From: Palleronia sp. THAF1 | GTDB lineage: Bacteria > Pseudomonadota > Alphaproteobacteria > Rhodobacterales > Rhodobacteraceae | Direction of reading: 5' to 3' | Assembly (NCBI RefSeq): GCF_009363795.1 | Contig: NZ_CP045420.1 | Coordinates: forward strand, 1,965,001 to 2,029,000 | Length of the DNA: 64,000 nt | Part shown: piece after piece, positions 47,421-55,903 of the stretch | How positions within the stretch are numbered: position 1 is the stretch's first letter | How the letters are laid out: the number at the start of each line of letters is the position of its first letter | Position numbers and translations under genes: made by a program | Notes under the pieces: generated by a model | Told to the model about the DNA's origin: nothing | The model's database searches: none | What the model saw: the letters and a program-made list of their open reading frames with translations, nothing else

Positions 47421-47984
47421 TTACGCCCGCTCGGAATATTCCATCGCGACGGTATCGACGACGATCTCCTCGTCCTGCCCGACGAAAGGCGGCACCATGA
47501 CCTTCACGCCATTGTCCAAGATGGCCGGCTTGAAAGAGTTGGCAGCGGTCTGACCCTTCACCACCGGCTCAGTCTCCACCACGGTGCAGGTCACCTTCTG
47601 CGGCAAGGTCGCCGACAATGCTTCTGATTCGTAGTATTCGATCTGAATTGTCATGCCGTCCTGAAGGAACGGACGACGGTCACCAAGAATGTCGGCGGGC
47701 AGTTCGATCTGCTCGAAGGTCTCATTGTCCATGAACACGAGCATACCGTCGGTTTCGTACAGGAACTGTTGATCCTTCTGCTCCAAACGAACGCGCTCGA
47801 CTTTATCTGCGGATCTAAACCGTTCGTTAAGTTTTGACCCGTTACGAAGGTTGCGTAACTCAACCTGCGCGAAAGCGCCGCCCTTCCCGGGCTTTACGTG
47901 GTCGGTTTTGACAGCGACCCAAAGGCCGTCATTGTGTTCCAGTATGTTACCGGGGCGAATCTCGTTTCCGTTGATCTTCGGCAT
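47421..47984 (-). CDS. efp: Elongation factor P
   Basis: EF-P relieves ribosome stalling at consecutive prolines. The 187-residue protein has three beta-barrel domains and the modification loop KPGKGGAF with Lys34 as the site for beta-lysylation (EpmA/EpmB type), rather than Arg32 of the EarP type. The C-terminal [11 protein letters not shown] is also standard. No strong Shine-Dalgarno is visible before the ATG. It is divergent from the gene at 48199. Confidence 0.96.
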   Translation of the reverse strand: MPKINGNEIRPGNILEHNDGLWVAVKTDHVKPGKGGAFAQVELRNLRNGSKLNERFRSADKVERVRLEQKDQQFLYETDGMLVFMDNETFEQIELPADILGDRRPFLQDGMTIQIEYYESEALSATLPQKVTCTVVETEPVVKGQTAANSFKPAILDNGVKVMVPPFVGQDEEIVVDTVAMEYSERA

Positions 47985-48198
47985 TAAGGCGAAACCATGG
48001 CAAAAGGTTGAAGGAAGATTGATGGAGCCTATATCTACCCATCAAGTGTAGCGCAACACAGCCTATTTAGCCGATCTCGCCAGTTCGCCATGCACCCAGC
48101 GCATGTGTGGCATTCCGAATTGGCATAACAAATTGTGTCGCAAAACCGTCATAAGGTGCGTCACGCCCACCGCCAAGACCAAGAACAAGGAACGACGA

Positions 48199-48516
48199 AT
48201 GGCCGACTTCGTTGATGGAACCGCTTTCAACCACGAGCAGGGGAACCGCGCGCGCAAGCTTTTTGCTGCCGTTGTGCTGGCTGCGCTCGATGACGCGATC
48301 GCGGATGACAAGAAATACGGGAACGGACCCGAGCAGATCGCTCGCTGGGCACGTTCGCGGGACGGTCGCGAAGTCCTAAGCTGTGCTGGCATCGACCCCA
48401 ACGAGCGTGTCGTGGCCGGCCTGATGGAGTTCGTGAAGAAGGGCGTTCGCACGTCCGTCGCTCTGAGCCGCGAAGAAAGCGAGCGTCGCAACGCCGCTCA
48501 GGCCGAAGCCGCCTGA
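48199..48516 (+). CDS. Small conserved soluble protein (DUF6280-like)
   Basis: A 105-residue helical protein beginning MADFVDGTAFNHEQGNRARK. I recall near-identical short proteins across Rhodobacteraceae placed in DUF6280; function is unknown. It has no signal or membrane segment and ends in an Ala/Glu-rich tail. The ATG at 48199 has AAGGA upstream. The 213-base gap to efp carries promoters for both genes but no other gene that I can see. A strong terminator follows. Confidence 0.75.
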   Translation: MADFVDGTAFNHEQGNRARKLFAAVVLAALDDAIADDKKYGNGPEQIARWARSRDGREVLSCAGIDPNERVVAGLMEFVKKGVRTSVALSREESERRNAAQAEAA

Positions 48517-48555
48517 TTTCATACGCCGGGCGACTGCCATCGCCTTGCACACCGG

Positions 48556-48586
48556 AAAGCGCCGCAGCCTGCTCCTGCGGCGCTTT
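48556..48586. terminator. Intrinsic terminator
   Basis: A perfect 12-base stem (AAAGCGCCGCAG at 48556-48567, CTGCGGCGCTTT at 48575-48586) with a seven-base loop is followed by TTCTT on the plus strand. It ends the small gene at 48199 and, by symmetry, can also end the convergent gene at 48594. Confidence 0.88.
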
Positions 48587-48593
48587 TCTTGTG

Positions 48594-49160
48594 TCAGAAG
48601 ACCAAGCGCCAGATCAGGAACGGCGCAAGCTGCGCGATAGCCAGCGCGCCGAAGGTCAGTCGCCAAGGCAACGAGAAATCGCGCCAGATCAGCCAGACCG
48701 ACATGACGACAACAAGACCAGTCTCGATCAGGCTCCAGACCTCTCCCGACCGCCCCTCCCAGTAGGAAATCGGAGAGTGGAACTTCCAGTCCGTCACCGG
48801 CCAGAAGTGCATTCGCGCGTCATGGCTGTGCAGCGGGAAGTCGAAAATGAGATGCAGCAAGGCGGCCCCCGTAAAGGCGACGGCCCACCGCGATCCAGCC
48901 CAAACGGCAATTGCCAGTCCGATGCCCCACAACACAAAGCTGTTGTCGATGCCGAAGACGGTTTGCCAGGTGTCCGAATAGTAAAGCGTGCCGAAAACCT
49001 GCTCGGCAGGAATGCTCATCACGAACAACGCCACGCCAGCCATCAGGTAAAGCGACAGGTCGGGTGCGAAGCCACCCGCAAGTGCCGCAGCAATCACCGT
49101 GTTCTGTCCGGGACGACCAAAGGCCGCGGCCCCCATGATCAGATGCGCGGGCGTGTTCAT
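48594..49160 (-). CDS. Polytopic membrane protein, YdjM/DUF457-like hydrolase candidate
   Basis: The 188-residue protein has about four to five membrane helices and polar residues placed like those of the YdjM (LexA-regulated, inner-membrane metal-dependent hydrolase-like) family: TPAHL near the N terminus, FAPDLSLY (about 31-38) and LLHLIFDFPLHSHDARMH (about 101-118), rich in His and Asp. A metal site is inferred. It lies 15 bases downstream of the PopZ-like gene and may share its transcript. Confidence 0.6.
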   Translation of the reverse strand: MNTPAHLIMGAAAFGRPGQNTVIAAALAGGFAPDLSLYLMAGVALFVMSIPAEQVFGTLYYSDTWQTVFGIDNSFVLWGIGLAIAVWAGSRWAVAFTGAALLHLIFDFPLHSHDARMHFWPVTDWKFHSPISYWEGRSGEVWSLIETGLVVVMSVWLIWRDFSLPWRLTFGALAIAQLAPFLIWRLVF

Positions 49161-49175
49161 CCCCGCGCGCCTACC

Positions 49176-50105
49176 CTAGTCGAATTCGCGGGCCGACAGG
49201 GCGCGCATGATCTCGCGCCGGACCAGCTTCTTCACGTTGCGCGTGATTCGCTCACCCAACGCACCGGCGAGTTCTTCCCGCACGATCTCGGAAATCATTT
49301 CTCGCAGAAGCTCTTCGTCGATCACGGTATCTTCGTCGTCGGTCGCTTCGATGGTGCTGCGCGATGGCTCGGAATGGATGAAATGCAGGCCCGCTGCAGG
49401 CTCTTGTTCTTCGGCTTCCGTGAACGGTGCTTCAGGTGCGTTCAGGTCGTCCACCGGATCGCCGTGGAAGACATGCTTTTCAGCCAAGCTCACCTCGGCC
49501 TCGGACTGCGCATCGGTCAAACCGGCAGGCTGCGCGGCCGACTCATCGGCTGAAGGAAGAATATCGAAAGCCCAGTTATCCGACACCGATACGTTATCAT
49601 CTTGCGTTGCGGGTAGCGCCGTCTGCGCTTCGACCGGTAGATCGGCGTCCAGTTCTTGGGACATCGTTGCGTCCGCCGGCACCATGTTCGTAGGTGCAGT
49701 CGGCGCCATATCAGCGTCGGAAGCCTCGCCCTCCTCACCCTCATCTTCGGCGAAACGAGCGGCCAAATCAGGCATGGCACCGGGAAGCGGCGGCTCTTGC
49801 GCCTCGCTTCCATCCGGTTCGAATCCTTGTTCGGCGGCAACGGCGGATTCCAGCTGTGCAATGCGCGATTCGAGCGATTGGTCGATCGCGGGACCGTCCA
49901 CAGTCGGCGCAGGCCGTTCAACAGGCTCTGGCGCAGCGGAACCCTTTTCCGGCGTTACAGCCGCTTCCTCCTGCGGAACCCTTAGGTCGGACGTGAGCAT
50001 CAAGCGCTCGCGCGTCGCTTTGCGTTCGGTCGGCTGCGTCGAGACGAGCTTGCGAATATTGGCGAGGACGCGTTCGACGTCTCCCGAGCTTAACGGTTCT
50101 GACAT
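49176..50105 (-). CDS. PopZ-like polar organizer candidate (DUF2497-type architecture)
   Basis: The 309-residue protein is strikingly built like PopZ. A short N-terminal amphipathic helix (residues 8-22, GDVERVLANIRKLVS) resembles the PopZ opening EEILASIRRIIS. A long acidic Pro/Glu/Ala-rich linker follows (about 35-250), and the C terminus is helical (about 258-305, LREMISEIVREEL and ITRNVKKLVRREIMRAL). In PopZ these parts serve client binding, spacing and self-assembly at the cell pole. Gene context agrees: in other alphaproteobacteria popZ sits near tolC, pcm and valS; here pcm-tolC are directly upstream. Similarity outside the ends is low, so this stays a candidate. Confidence 0.6.
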   Translation of the reverse strand: MSEPLSSGDVERVLANIRKLVSTQPTERKATRERLMLTSDLRVPQEEAAVTPEKGSAAPEPVERPAPTVDGPAIDQSLESRIAQLESAVAAEQGFEPDGSEAQEPPLPGAMPDLAARFAEDEGEEGEASDADMAPTAPTNMVPADATMSQELDADLPVEAQTALPATQDDNVSVSDNWAFDILPSADESAAQPAGLTDAQSEAEVSLAEKHVFHGDPVDDLNAPEAPFTEAEEQEPAAGLHFIHSEPSRSTIEATDDEDTVIDEELLREMISEIVREELAGALGERITRNVKKLVRREIMRALSAREFD

Positions 50106-50181
50106 GGCGCACCTTCACGGCTCTTGACTGCCCGTTCCAGCATAGGCCGACCCGGTCTCTCACACAACGATGCAGTTTTCG

Positions 50182-51600
50182 TTAACGGCCCAAAGACTTG
50201 ATAATACGATCCAACTGCTCACCCTGCGGGCTGACTTTCCGCACGGGCGCGTCCTTGACCGCGTTGTAATAGGCCTCCGGGTCGTAGGTCGTGATGCCCA
50301 GCCCAAGATGCTCAACGGTCAGCAGGCCCATTGTGAACAGTATCTGGTAGGCCGCACGGATTTCGGCAACCTGCGCCGAGATCAACGCCGCGCGCGCGTC
50401 CTGCAGATCCTGCTCGGCGTCCAGCACATCCAGCGTCGTTCGCGCGCCAAGGCCGAACTCTTCCTGCAAGCCCTGAAAAGCAACGCGGGCGGCGCGAACA
50501 CGCAACTCTCCCGCCGCGATGCGGGCGGTCGCGACTTCGCTTTGCGCCCAAGCCTGCGCAACCTGGTTCAGCACGTCATCAACGGTGATATGCAGATCGG
50601 CGCGGCTTTCGTCGCGGCGCGCAGCAGCTTGCCGATACGCAGAGGTTAGCGCACCGCCCTGATAGATCGGGCCGGTCATTTGAACGCCCAGACGCGCGGT
50701 TTCGGTATAGTCCTGATCGATCTGAAGCGAGCCCTGCCCCACGATGCGCGGCTTCATTGCCGCTTCCGCGCGCAGGATGTTCAGTTCGGCCACCGTGATG
50801 GCCCGCATGTCGCGGCGAATGTTCGGATGGGTCTGGCGTGCGACGGCCTGCGCGGCGTCCAACGACGTGGCGGTGCGAGGTGGCGTGGCGATAGGCTGCA
50901 GCTGGCCCGGCTTCTGGCCCACGGCCTGCACATACTGCGCGCGCGCAATCTCCAGATCGCCCAATGCGGCAGAGAGATCCGAGCGCGACGCGGCCAACTG
51001 GCTTTCGGCCAGCGCCACGTCGGTACGGGTGACTTCACCGACCTCGAATCGCTCCCGCGAGGCACGCAACTGTTCGTTCAGAACCTGTACGTTGGACTGG
51101 CGCAGGTTCACGAAGGCCTGTGCCTCGATCACGGCAAGATAGGCGCTGACGGCGTTGAACAGGACCTGCTGTTCCACCTGCGTCAAAGCGTGGCGGGTCA
51201 GAAGGACCGTCTCTCGCGCGACATCGACGCCAAGGCGCGTACGGCCTGCGTCCCATAGCAACAGTTCGCCAGAGATGCCGAGCGACGCGGTGTCGGTTAC
51301 GGTATCTCCACGCGGGCTTGTTGGCAGACCACTTGAACTAATTCCCCCCGGCGTATCGTTCGGGAACGTATACGTCCGCGTAGCCTGCGCCGTATAGCTC
51401 AGGACAGGCCGCAGCGAGGCAAGCGCCTGCGCCACGTCCTCATCCGCGGCACGCAGCACAGCGCGGTTCTTGTCCAGCAGTCCAGAATGGCGATAGGCCA
51501 AGATGAACGCATCGGCGAGCGTTTCGGCCCGCGCGGCCAGCGGCCCGGCCAGACCAGCGACCAGCGCCGCCCCGAACAGAAGTGCGCGACCGCCCTTCAT
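50182..51600 (-). CDS. tolC: TolC-family outer-membrane channel
   Basis: The 472-residue protein has a Sec signal (cleavage after AARA near residue 25) and two repeats of the outer-membrane efflux protein domain, starting LADAFILAYRHSGLL and again TSLDAAQAVARQTHPNIRRD (about 245-265). It forms a trimeric channel for RND pumps or type I secretion and could serve the RND pump at 9.6-14.5 kb. Its start overlaps the pcm stop by four bases (ATGA). Confidence 0.93.
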   Translation of the reverse strand: MKGGRALLFGAALVAGLAGPLAARAETLADAFILAYRHSGLLDKNRAVLRAADEDVAQALASLRPVLSYTAQATRTYTFPNDTPGGISSSGLPTSPRGDTVTDTASLGISGELLLWDAGRTRLGVDVARETVLLTRHALTQVEQQVLFNAVSAYLAVIEAQAFVNLRQSNVQVLNEQLRASRERFEVGEVTRTDVALAESQLAASRSDLSAALGDLEIARAQYVQAVGQKPGQLQPIATPPRTATSLDAAQAVARQTHPNIRRDMRAITVAELNILRAEAAMKPRIVGQGSLQIDQDYTETARLGVQMTGPIYQGGALTSAYRQAAARRDESRADLHITVDDVLNQVAQAWAQSEVATARIAAGELRVRAARVAFQGLQEEFGLGARTTLDVLDAEQDLQDARAALISAQVAEIRAAYQILFTMGLLTVEHLGLGITTYDPEAYYNAVKDAPVRKVSPQGEQLDRIIKSLGR

Positions 51601-52250
51601 AGCGAAAACTCCGCGTCGCGCGCAAAGCCGGGCAGCACCGGCGCGCCGGCATTGAACGAAAAACGCCAGTTGATCTGACCGTCCGCTTTCACACCAATCT
51701 TAACCGTTCCAAGCCGGTCTTCGACGAAGATCGCGGCGATGCGCCCACCCTCGGCAAGCTGGTCGGTCAAAGCGTCGGGAATCTGCTGAACAGCCCCCTG
51801 GATCGCGATCGCATCGTAAGGACCGTGCGACGGCGCGCCAGCCGCCAGTGCGCCTTCTTCGATCACGGCGTTGTCGATCCCTTCGGACGCCAGCGCGGCC
51901 TCGGCCTCTTTCACCAGCGGCGTGTCGGCTTCGACACCCACGACAGCCTGCGCCAGCTGCGCGATGACGGCGGTTGAGTAGCCGAAGCCCGCCCCCACAT
52001 CGAGCACCAGATCGGTCGGGCCGATGTTCAACGCGTTCAGCATCTTCGACAACGTTCGCGGCTCCAGAATGGTGCGACCGGGGCCAAGGGGCAGGTTCTC
52101 TCCAAGATAAGCCGCTTCACGCAGGCGATCCGGAACGAAGTTTTCGCGCGGGATCGTCAGCATCGCTTCGATAATCGGAAAGAGCGTCACGTCAGAGGGG
52201 CGAACCTGCGTGTCGACCATCATACGACGGCGCGTTGCGTAGTCTGGCAT
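51597..52250 (-). CDS. pcm: Protein-L-isoaspartate O-methyltransferase-family protein
   Basis: The 217-residue protein has the N-terminal RRRMMVDTQVRPSDVT and the SAM-binding motif VLDVGAGFGYSTAVIAQLA (about residues 82-100). It resembles Pcm, which repairs isoaspartyl residues, though this alphaproteobacterial branch linked to tolC is somewhat short and may not act on the same substrates. The ATG at 52250, with AAGGT upstream, is preferred to one 14 codons earlier. It starts the pcm-tolC-popZ-like run. Confidence 0.85.
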   Translation of the reverse strand: MPDYATRRRMMVDTQVRPSDVTLFPIIEAMLTIPRENFVPDRLREAAYLGENLPLGPGRTILEPRTLSKMLNALNIGPTDLVLDVGAGFGYSTAVIAQLAQAVVGVEADTPLVKEAEAALASEGIDNAVIEEGALAAGAPSHGPYDAIAIQGAVQQIPDALTDQLAEGGRIAAIFVEDRLGTVKIGVKADGQINWRFSFNAGAPVLPGFARDAEFSL

Positions 52251-52382
52251 AGGGCTGACCTTGTGGCAGAGAGGATGACCGATGGATGCCACATAGCGTG
52301 GCGGGCAGCAACGCCTTCAACGCGACCCGCGCCCTCTTGCAGCACCCGATCACGCAGGCTAGACCCCGCCCAGACCACAGGC

Positions 52383-52456
52383 GGCGAGTTGGCGGAGTGG
52401 TTACGCAGCGGATTGCAAATCCGTGTACACCGGTTCGATTCCGGTACTCGCCTCCA
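52383..52456 (+). tRNA. tRNA-Cys (GCA)
   Basis: The sequence folds into a tRNA: acceptor GGCGAGT (52383-52389) pairs with ACTCGCC (52446-52452), the anticodon loop is TTGCAAA with anticodon GCA between GCGGA and TCCGT, and the T arm is ACCGG-TTCGATT-CCGGT. Discriminator T and an encoded CCA end the gene. Confidence 0.96.
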
Positions 52457-52555
52457 CTTATTTTCAAGCACTTGCGTCACCCTGCTTGTCTCTTTCTTGA
52501 AAATTGAAACAGCCGTTGAAACTTTCATGTGCCTGCCCTGTTCTGTTCCATCTTG

Positions 52556-52779
52556 TTATCGGCTTCTTGTGCCCGCGCTGCCAGCGCGCGCTAACGTACC
52601 GTCCCACAGTATTTTTTTCAGCATCTCGACACCTGAGTGCCCGGCGACCGCTTTGACCACCTCGTCATCGCAGCCTGCACGATAGAGTTCGATGGTAGCG
52701 TTCTTGCGCAGCCCGTGGGTAACGTTCTTCGACGCTTCGGGATGCTGCATTTGGCCTTTAACATTGCGCATCTCTTCGG
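52556..52779 (-). pseudogene. C-terminal fragment of a tyrosine recombinase (phage-type integrase)
   Basis: A minus-strand frame reads THGLRKNATIELYRAGCDDEVVKAVAGHSG, the HxLRK and GHSG boxes of the catalytic domain. After VEMLKK the expected Tyr nucleophile is missing, and the frame runs into an unrelated tail. The N-terminal domain is absent, cut off by IS3-type sequence at about 52780. The fragment points toward tRNA-Cys about 100 bases away, as integrases of tRNA-targeting islands often do. This gene is dead. The 52457-52555 stretch before it holds nothing I recognise. Confidence 0.75.
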
Positions 52780-53134
52780 CCAGGCACGCACCTTTTTGGC
52801 AATAAGCTCTACGCCGTTGTAAGACCTTATATATCCCGGCGATCCGCGCAGAATGAACAGATCGGTCAAGGCGTCGACGACGTCGATGGAGTTGAGCTTG
52901 CGTTTGACGCGGATCGCCAGCGATTCCTCATGACCTCGTCTATGATATCGAGCGTGCGGAAGGCCTGTCCGTCGTGCGTCCAGTCCTGATCGAAGTCGTA
53001 GGATTTCGCTGACCTTGCAGCACCTCAACCTGCCGCAGCTTCAGCACGATATCCTCGGACTTCTTTCGTTTGCCAGCCATCTCGTCGTGCTCCTGAAAAC
53101 GGGATACTCCTATCCCAAAAGGTGGAGCACCTCA
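52780..53134 (-). mobile_element. IS3-family remnant with decayed transposase
   Basis: From 53080 the minus strand starts orfA with MAGKRKKSEDIVLKLRQVEVL, a typical IS3-family opening. After about 20 codons an internal deletion joins it to orfB (DFDQDWTHDGQAFRTLDIIDE), and a frameshift near 52929 leads to ESLAIRVKRKLNSIDVVDAL and LFILRGSPGYIRSYNG. The second catalytic Asp of RSDNG is Tyr here. The outer end is probably the TGAGGTGCTCCACC sequence ending at 53134. The other end is lost at the integrase fragment. The 154 bases from 53135 to the next gene show only a possible promoter region. Confidence 0.75.
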
Positions 53135-53288
53135 GCGGGGGAACTCCAACCCCGACGGTATCAGTGCGCCATGGCGAGCAGAGACTGGTTCCTCGCGTAC
53201 AGGTTCGACGCGCCCGTTACCAATAAGTCCATGACATGCGAGACGACATATGGGACTATGTGAATGTGTTTTTCAGGAGATCGACCCC

Positions 53289-54197
53289 ATGCTCACTCGC
53301 CGAGGTTTCTGTGCCGGTTTGTCCGCCGGCAGTCTATCTTTCGTTGGGGGTCGTGTCTGGTCATCGAGCCGAACGGCGATAGGCACTGCAGAGGTGATCA
53401 CCTTGAGCGATGGCCATCTAAGCCTGCCGGAGAGTTTTCTTTATGGATCCTTGGACCGTTCGGATGTCGATATAATTCTCGGCAATGCCGATATGGTGGC
53501 GGGTGGGCTGGAGCCGCCTTGCAACGTGACCCTGCTGCGCACTGATGATGCGGTGGTGCTGTTCGACGCCGGTTCAGGCTCTGGCTTCATGCCAACAGCT
53601 GGAAAGCTGCCCGACGCTCTGTCAGCGGCTGGTGTTGCGCCCGAAGACATCACGCATGTCGTCTTCACTCATGCGCACCCCGATCATCTATGGGGCGTCC
53701 TGGATGATTTCGACGAGCCTATCTTCGCGAACGCACAGCACCTGATGGGCGGCGACGAGCTACGCTACTGGACCGATCCCGATACGGTGAACACCATCGC
53801 GCCAGAGCGTCAAAGCTTCGCTGCGGGCGCGACCCGCCGTATCGACTTAATAGGTGATCGCCTTGAGACGTTCGGCGATGGCGAGCAAATTCTGCCAGGC
53901 GTGCAAGCCGTTATAACCCCCGGTCACACTCCGGGTCATATGTCGTTCGAATTGTCCGAAGGGGACGCGCGCGTTTTCCTGATCGGCGATGCCATCGGAA
54001 ACGCTCACGTCGCGCTCGCCCGACCAGAATTGCACGCACCCGCCGACCAAGATCCCGAAATCGGTGCCGAGACGCGTGTCGCCCTTCTGAACCGCCTAGC
54101 AGAAGAACAGACGCAGGCCGTGGGATTCCATCTGCCCGGTGGAGGCATCGGCAGGTTCGCGCGCGACAAAGATCGCTTCGCTTGGAACGCCGGCTGA
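53289..54197 (+). CDS. Secreted metallo-beta-lactamase-fold hydrolase, SoxG/SoxH-like candidate
   Basis: The 302-residue protein starts with a twin-arginine-type signal (LTRRGFCAGLSAGSL) and has the metal motif FTHAHPDHLWG (HxHxDH, about residue 127), a later TPGHTPGHM and LIGDAIG. It should be a periplasmic zinc hydrolase. In Paracoccus the sox cluster includes soxG and soxH, which encode such proteins after soxF; this gene sits at the same end of the locus but on the opposite strand and convergent with hemA. AGGAG precedes the ATG at 53289. Substrate is unknown. Confidence 0.82.
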   Translation: MLTRRGFCAGLSAGSLSFVGGRVWSSSRTAIGTAEVITLSDGHLSLPESFLYGSLDRSDVDIILGNADMVAGGLEPPCNVTLLRTDDAVVLFDAGSGSGFMPTAGKLPDALSAAGVAPEDITHVVFTHAHPDHLWGVLDDFDEPIFANAQHLMGGDELRYWTDPDTVNTIAPERQSFAAGATRRIDLIGDRLETFGDGEQILPGVQAVITPGHTPGHMSFELSEGDARVFLIGDAIGNAHVALARPELHAPADQDPEIGAETRVALLNRLAEEQTQAVGFHLPGGGIGRFARDKDRFAWNAG

Positions 54198-54198
54198 T

Positions 54199-55422
54199 TT
54201 ATTGCGCGGCCACGGGGCGGCGGGCGATCTGACAGGTCGACCATAGCTCTTCCAAGGCTGCGACCAGCCGATCCATGTCTTGCTCCGAATGGACGGGCGA
54301 CGGCGTGATCCGCAGGCGTTCCGTTCCCTTCGGCACCGTCGGATAGTTGATCGGCTGAATGTAGATACCGTAACGGTCCAGCAAAAGATCCGCGATATAC
54401 CGACACTTGACCGGGTCCCCGACGATCACGGGGACGATGTGACTGTCGTTCTCCAGATGTGGCAGTCCGATGGCATCCAATCGCGCACGCAACCGGGCGA
54501 CATTCGCGCGTTGCTGTTGCCGCTCTGTATCGGAGTGTTTCAGATACTGCACGGCGGCTAAAGCCCCGGCGGCAACGCTTGGAGGCAAGGCGGTCGTGAA
54601 AATGAAGCCGCTGGCAAAGCTGCGGACGAAATCGACGATCGGGGCAGATGCCGCGATGTAGCCACCCATCACACCGTAGGCTTTACCAAGCGTACCCTCA
54701 ATCACGTCGATACGGTGGGCCAGACCGCGTTCTTCGGCCACCCCGCCGCCGCGCGGTCCATACAGGCCGACCGCGTGGACTTCGTCCAGATAGGTCAGTG
54801 CGCCATAGCGCTTTGCAAGATCGCAGATACCTTCGATTGGGGCGATGTCCCCGTCCATCGAATAGACGCTTTCGAATGCGATGATCTTCGGGCGGCCACT
54901 CGGGATGGCCGAAAGGTGCCGCTCCAGATCCTCAAGATCGTTATGATCCCAAATGCGCGTCTCTGCGCGAGAGTGGCGAATGCCCTCGATCATGCTGGCG
55001 TGGTTCTTGGCATCAGACAGCACGACACACTCGGGCATGCGAGAGGCCAAGGTGGCAAGGCTCGCCCAGTTGGCAACATAGCCCGAGGTGAAGACTAGCG
55101 CTGCCTCCTTGCCATGCAGATCGGCAAGTTCGGCTTCCAGCGCGGCGTGATACCGCGTGTTACCAGAAATGTTGCGGGTGCCCCCTGCGCCTGCCCCCGC
55201 ACTGTCGAGCGCATCGTGCATCGCGGACAGGACGGCGGGGTGCTGCCCCATCCCAAGGTAGTCGTTCGAGCACCAGACTGTCACCTTGCTCTGGCGTTCA
55301 TCCTCGTGGCGGGTCGCGTCGGGGTAGGCACCGCGGTGGCGTTCCAGTTCAGCGAAGACACGGTAGTTCCCCTCCGAGTGAAGCCTGGTAATTTCAGAGC
55401 GGCAGAAATCGTCGAAATTCAC
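54199..55422 (-). CDS. hemA: 5-aminolevulinate synthase
   Basis: ALAS makes 5-aminolevulinate from glycine and succinyl-CoA, the first step of heme synthesis in alphaproteobacteria. The 407-residue PLP enzyme has the cofactor Lys247 in [14 protein letters not shown], the glycine-rich [18 protein letters not shown] (about 75-92) and [12 protein letters not shown] (about 211-222). It starts with GTG inside the stop of the DUF302 gene (GTGA), so it is coupled to the sox-side transcript. It could be one of two ALAS isozymes, as in Rhodobacter hemA/hemT, here placed beside heme-demanding Sox cytochromes. It ends one base from the convergent hydrolase gene. Confidence 0.95.
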   Translation of the reverse strand: MNFDDFCRSEITRLHSEGNYRVFAELERHRGAYPDATRHEDERQSKVTVWCSNDYLGMGQHPAVLSAMHDALDSAGAGAGGTRNISGNTRYHAALEAELADLHGKEAALVFTSGYVANWASLATLASRMPECVVLSDAKNHASMIEGIRHSRAETRIWDHNDLEDLERHLSAIPSGRPKIIAFESVYSMDGDIAPIEGICDLAKRYGALTYLDEVHAVGLYGPRGGGVAEERGLAHRIDVIEGTLGKAYGVMGGYIAASAPIVDFVRSFASGFIFTTALPPSVAAGALAAVQYLKHSDTERQQQRANVARLRARLDAIGLPHLENDSHIVPVIVGDPVKCRYIADLLLDRYGIYIQPINYPTVPKGTERLRITPSPVHSEQDMDRLVAALEELWSTCQIARRPVAAQ

Positions 55423-55841
55423 TGGCCCGCTGCCTCTCGTGCGATGCCATCCAAAAGGGTCTCGACCTGATCCATGGGGCCGTCGGGATAGGTTCGATAG
55501 CCGACCCGGACTTGCCCATCCCGCTCGGCAACGAAGACGCCGTAGGGGCAGAAGGCGATGTTGTCAGGATTGGCTTCCATCACCTCGCGGCTGACCACGG
55601 CAGAACAGAAAACGAAGATATCGGCTTCGGTGTAGAGTTGCTCGCCGCCGACATCTTCCTGCGTGCGATTGAGCATCTCCCCGACGTGGCTGACGAAATC
55701 GAGGACGAGCCCACGGTTCACAATGGCGCTTTCCACACCGAAGGCGGCATCTTCGAAGCTGCCGGGATAGTCGTAGGACACAACGTCCTGAGCGGTGGCG
55801 AGGCTGGGCAGGCAAGCGAGTGCGAGAGCGGCAAGGCGCAT
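55419..55841 (-). CDS. Periplasmic DUF302 protein
   Basis: The 140-residue protein has a Sec signal ([17 protein letters not shown]) and a DUF302 domain ([29 protein letters not shown] onward). Two cysteines are conserved in form, FVFCSAV and [11 protein letters not shown]302 proteins often sit beside sulfur or redox genes but have no settled function. AGGAG precedes the ATG at 55841; the longer upstream frame crosses a terminator and is rejected. The stop overlaps the hemA GTG. Confidence 0.82.
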   Translation of the reverse strand: MRLAALALACLPSLATAQDVVSYDYPGSFEDAAFGVESAIVNRGLVLDFVSHVGEMLNRTQEDVGGEQLYTEADIFVFCSAVVSREVMEANPDNIAFCPYGVFVAERDGQVRVGYRTYPDGPMDQVETLLDGIAREAAGQ

Positions 55842-55871
55842 GGGTCGTCTCCTAGATCGTAAATGAAAACA

Positions 55872-55891
55872 GGCGGACCTACCGGCCCGCC
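55872..55891 (-). terminator. Hairpin terminator after soxF
   Basis: Read on the minus strand, GGCGGGCC and GGTCCGCC form an eight-base stem (one G-T pair) with loop GGTA, followed by TGTTTTC. It lies between the soxF stop and the DUF302 gene, so part of the sox transcript may end here. The intergenic gap is only 62 bases. Confidence 0.65.
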
Positions 55892-55903
55892 CGAAAGAAC
55901 GGG

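Noticed and set aside
53015-53263. An 82-codon plus-strand frame over the IS3 remnant
   Set aside because: The opposite strand carries recognisable transposase pieces; this frame has no similarity to any family.
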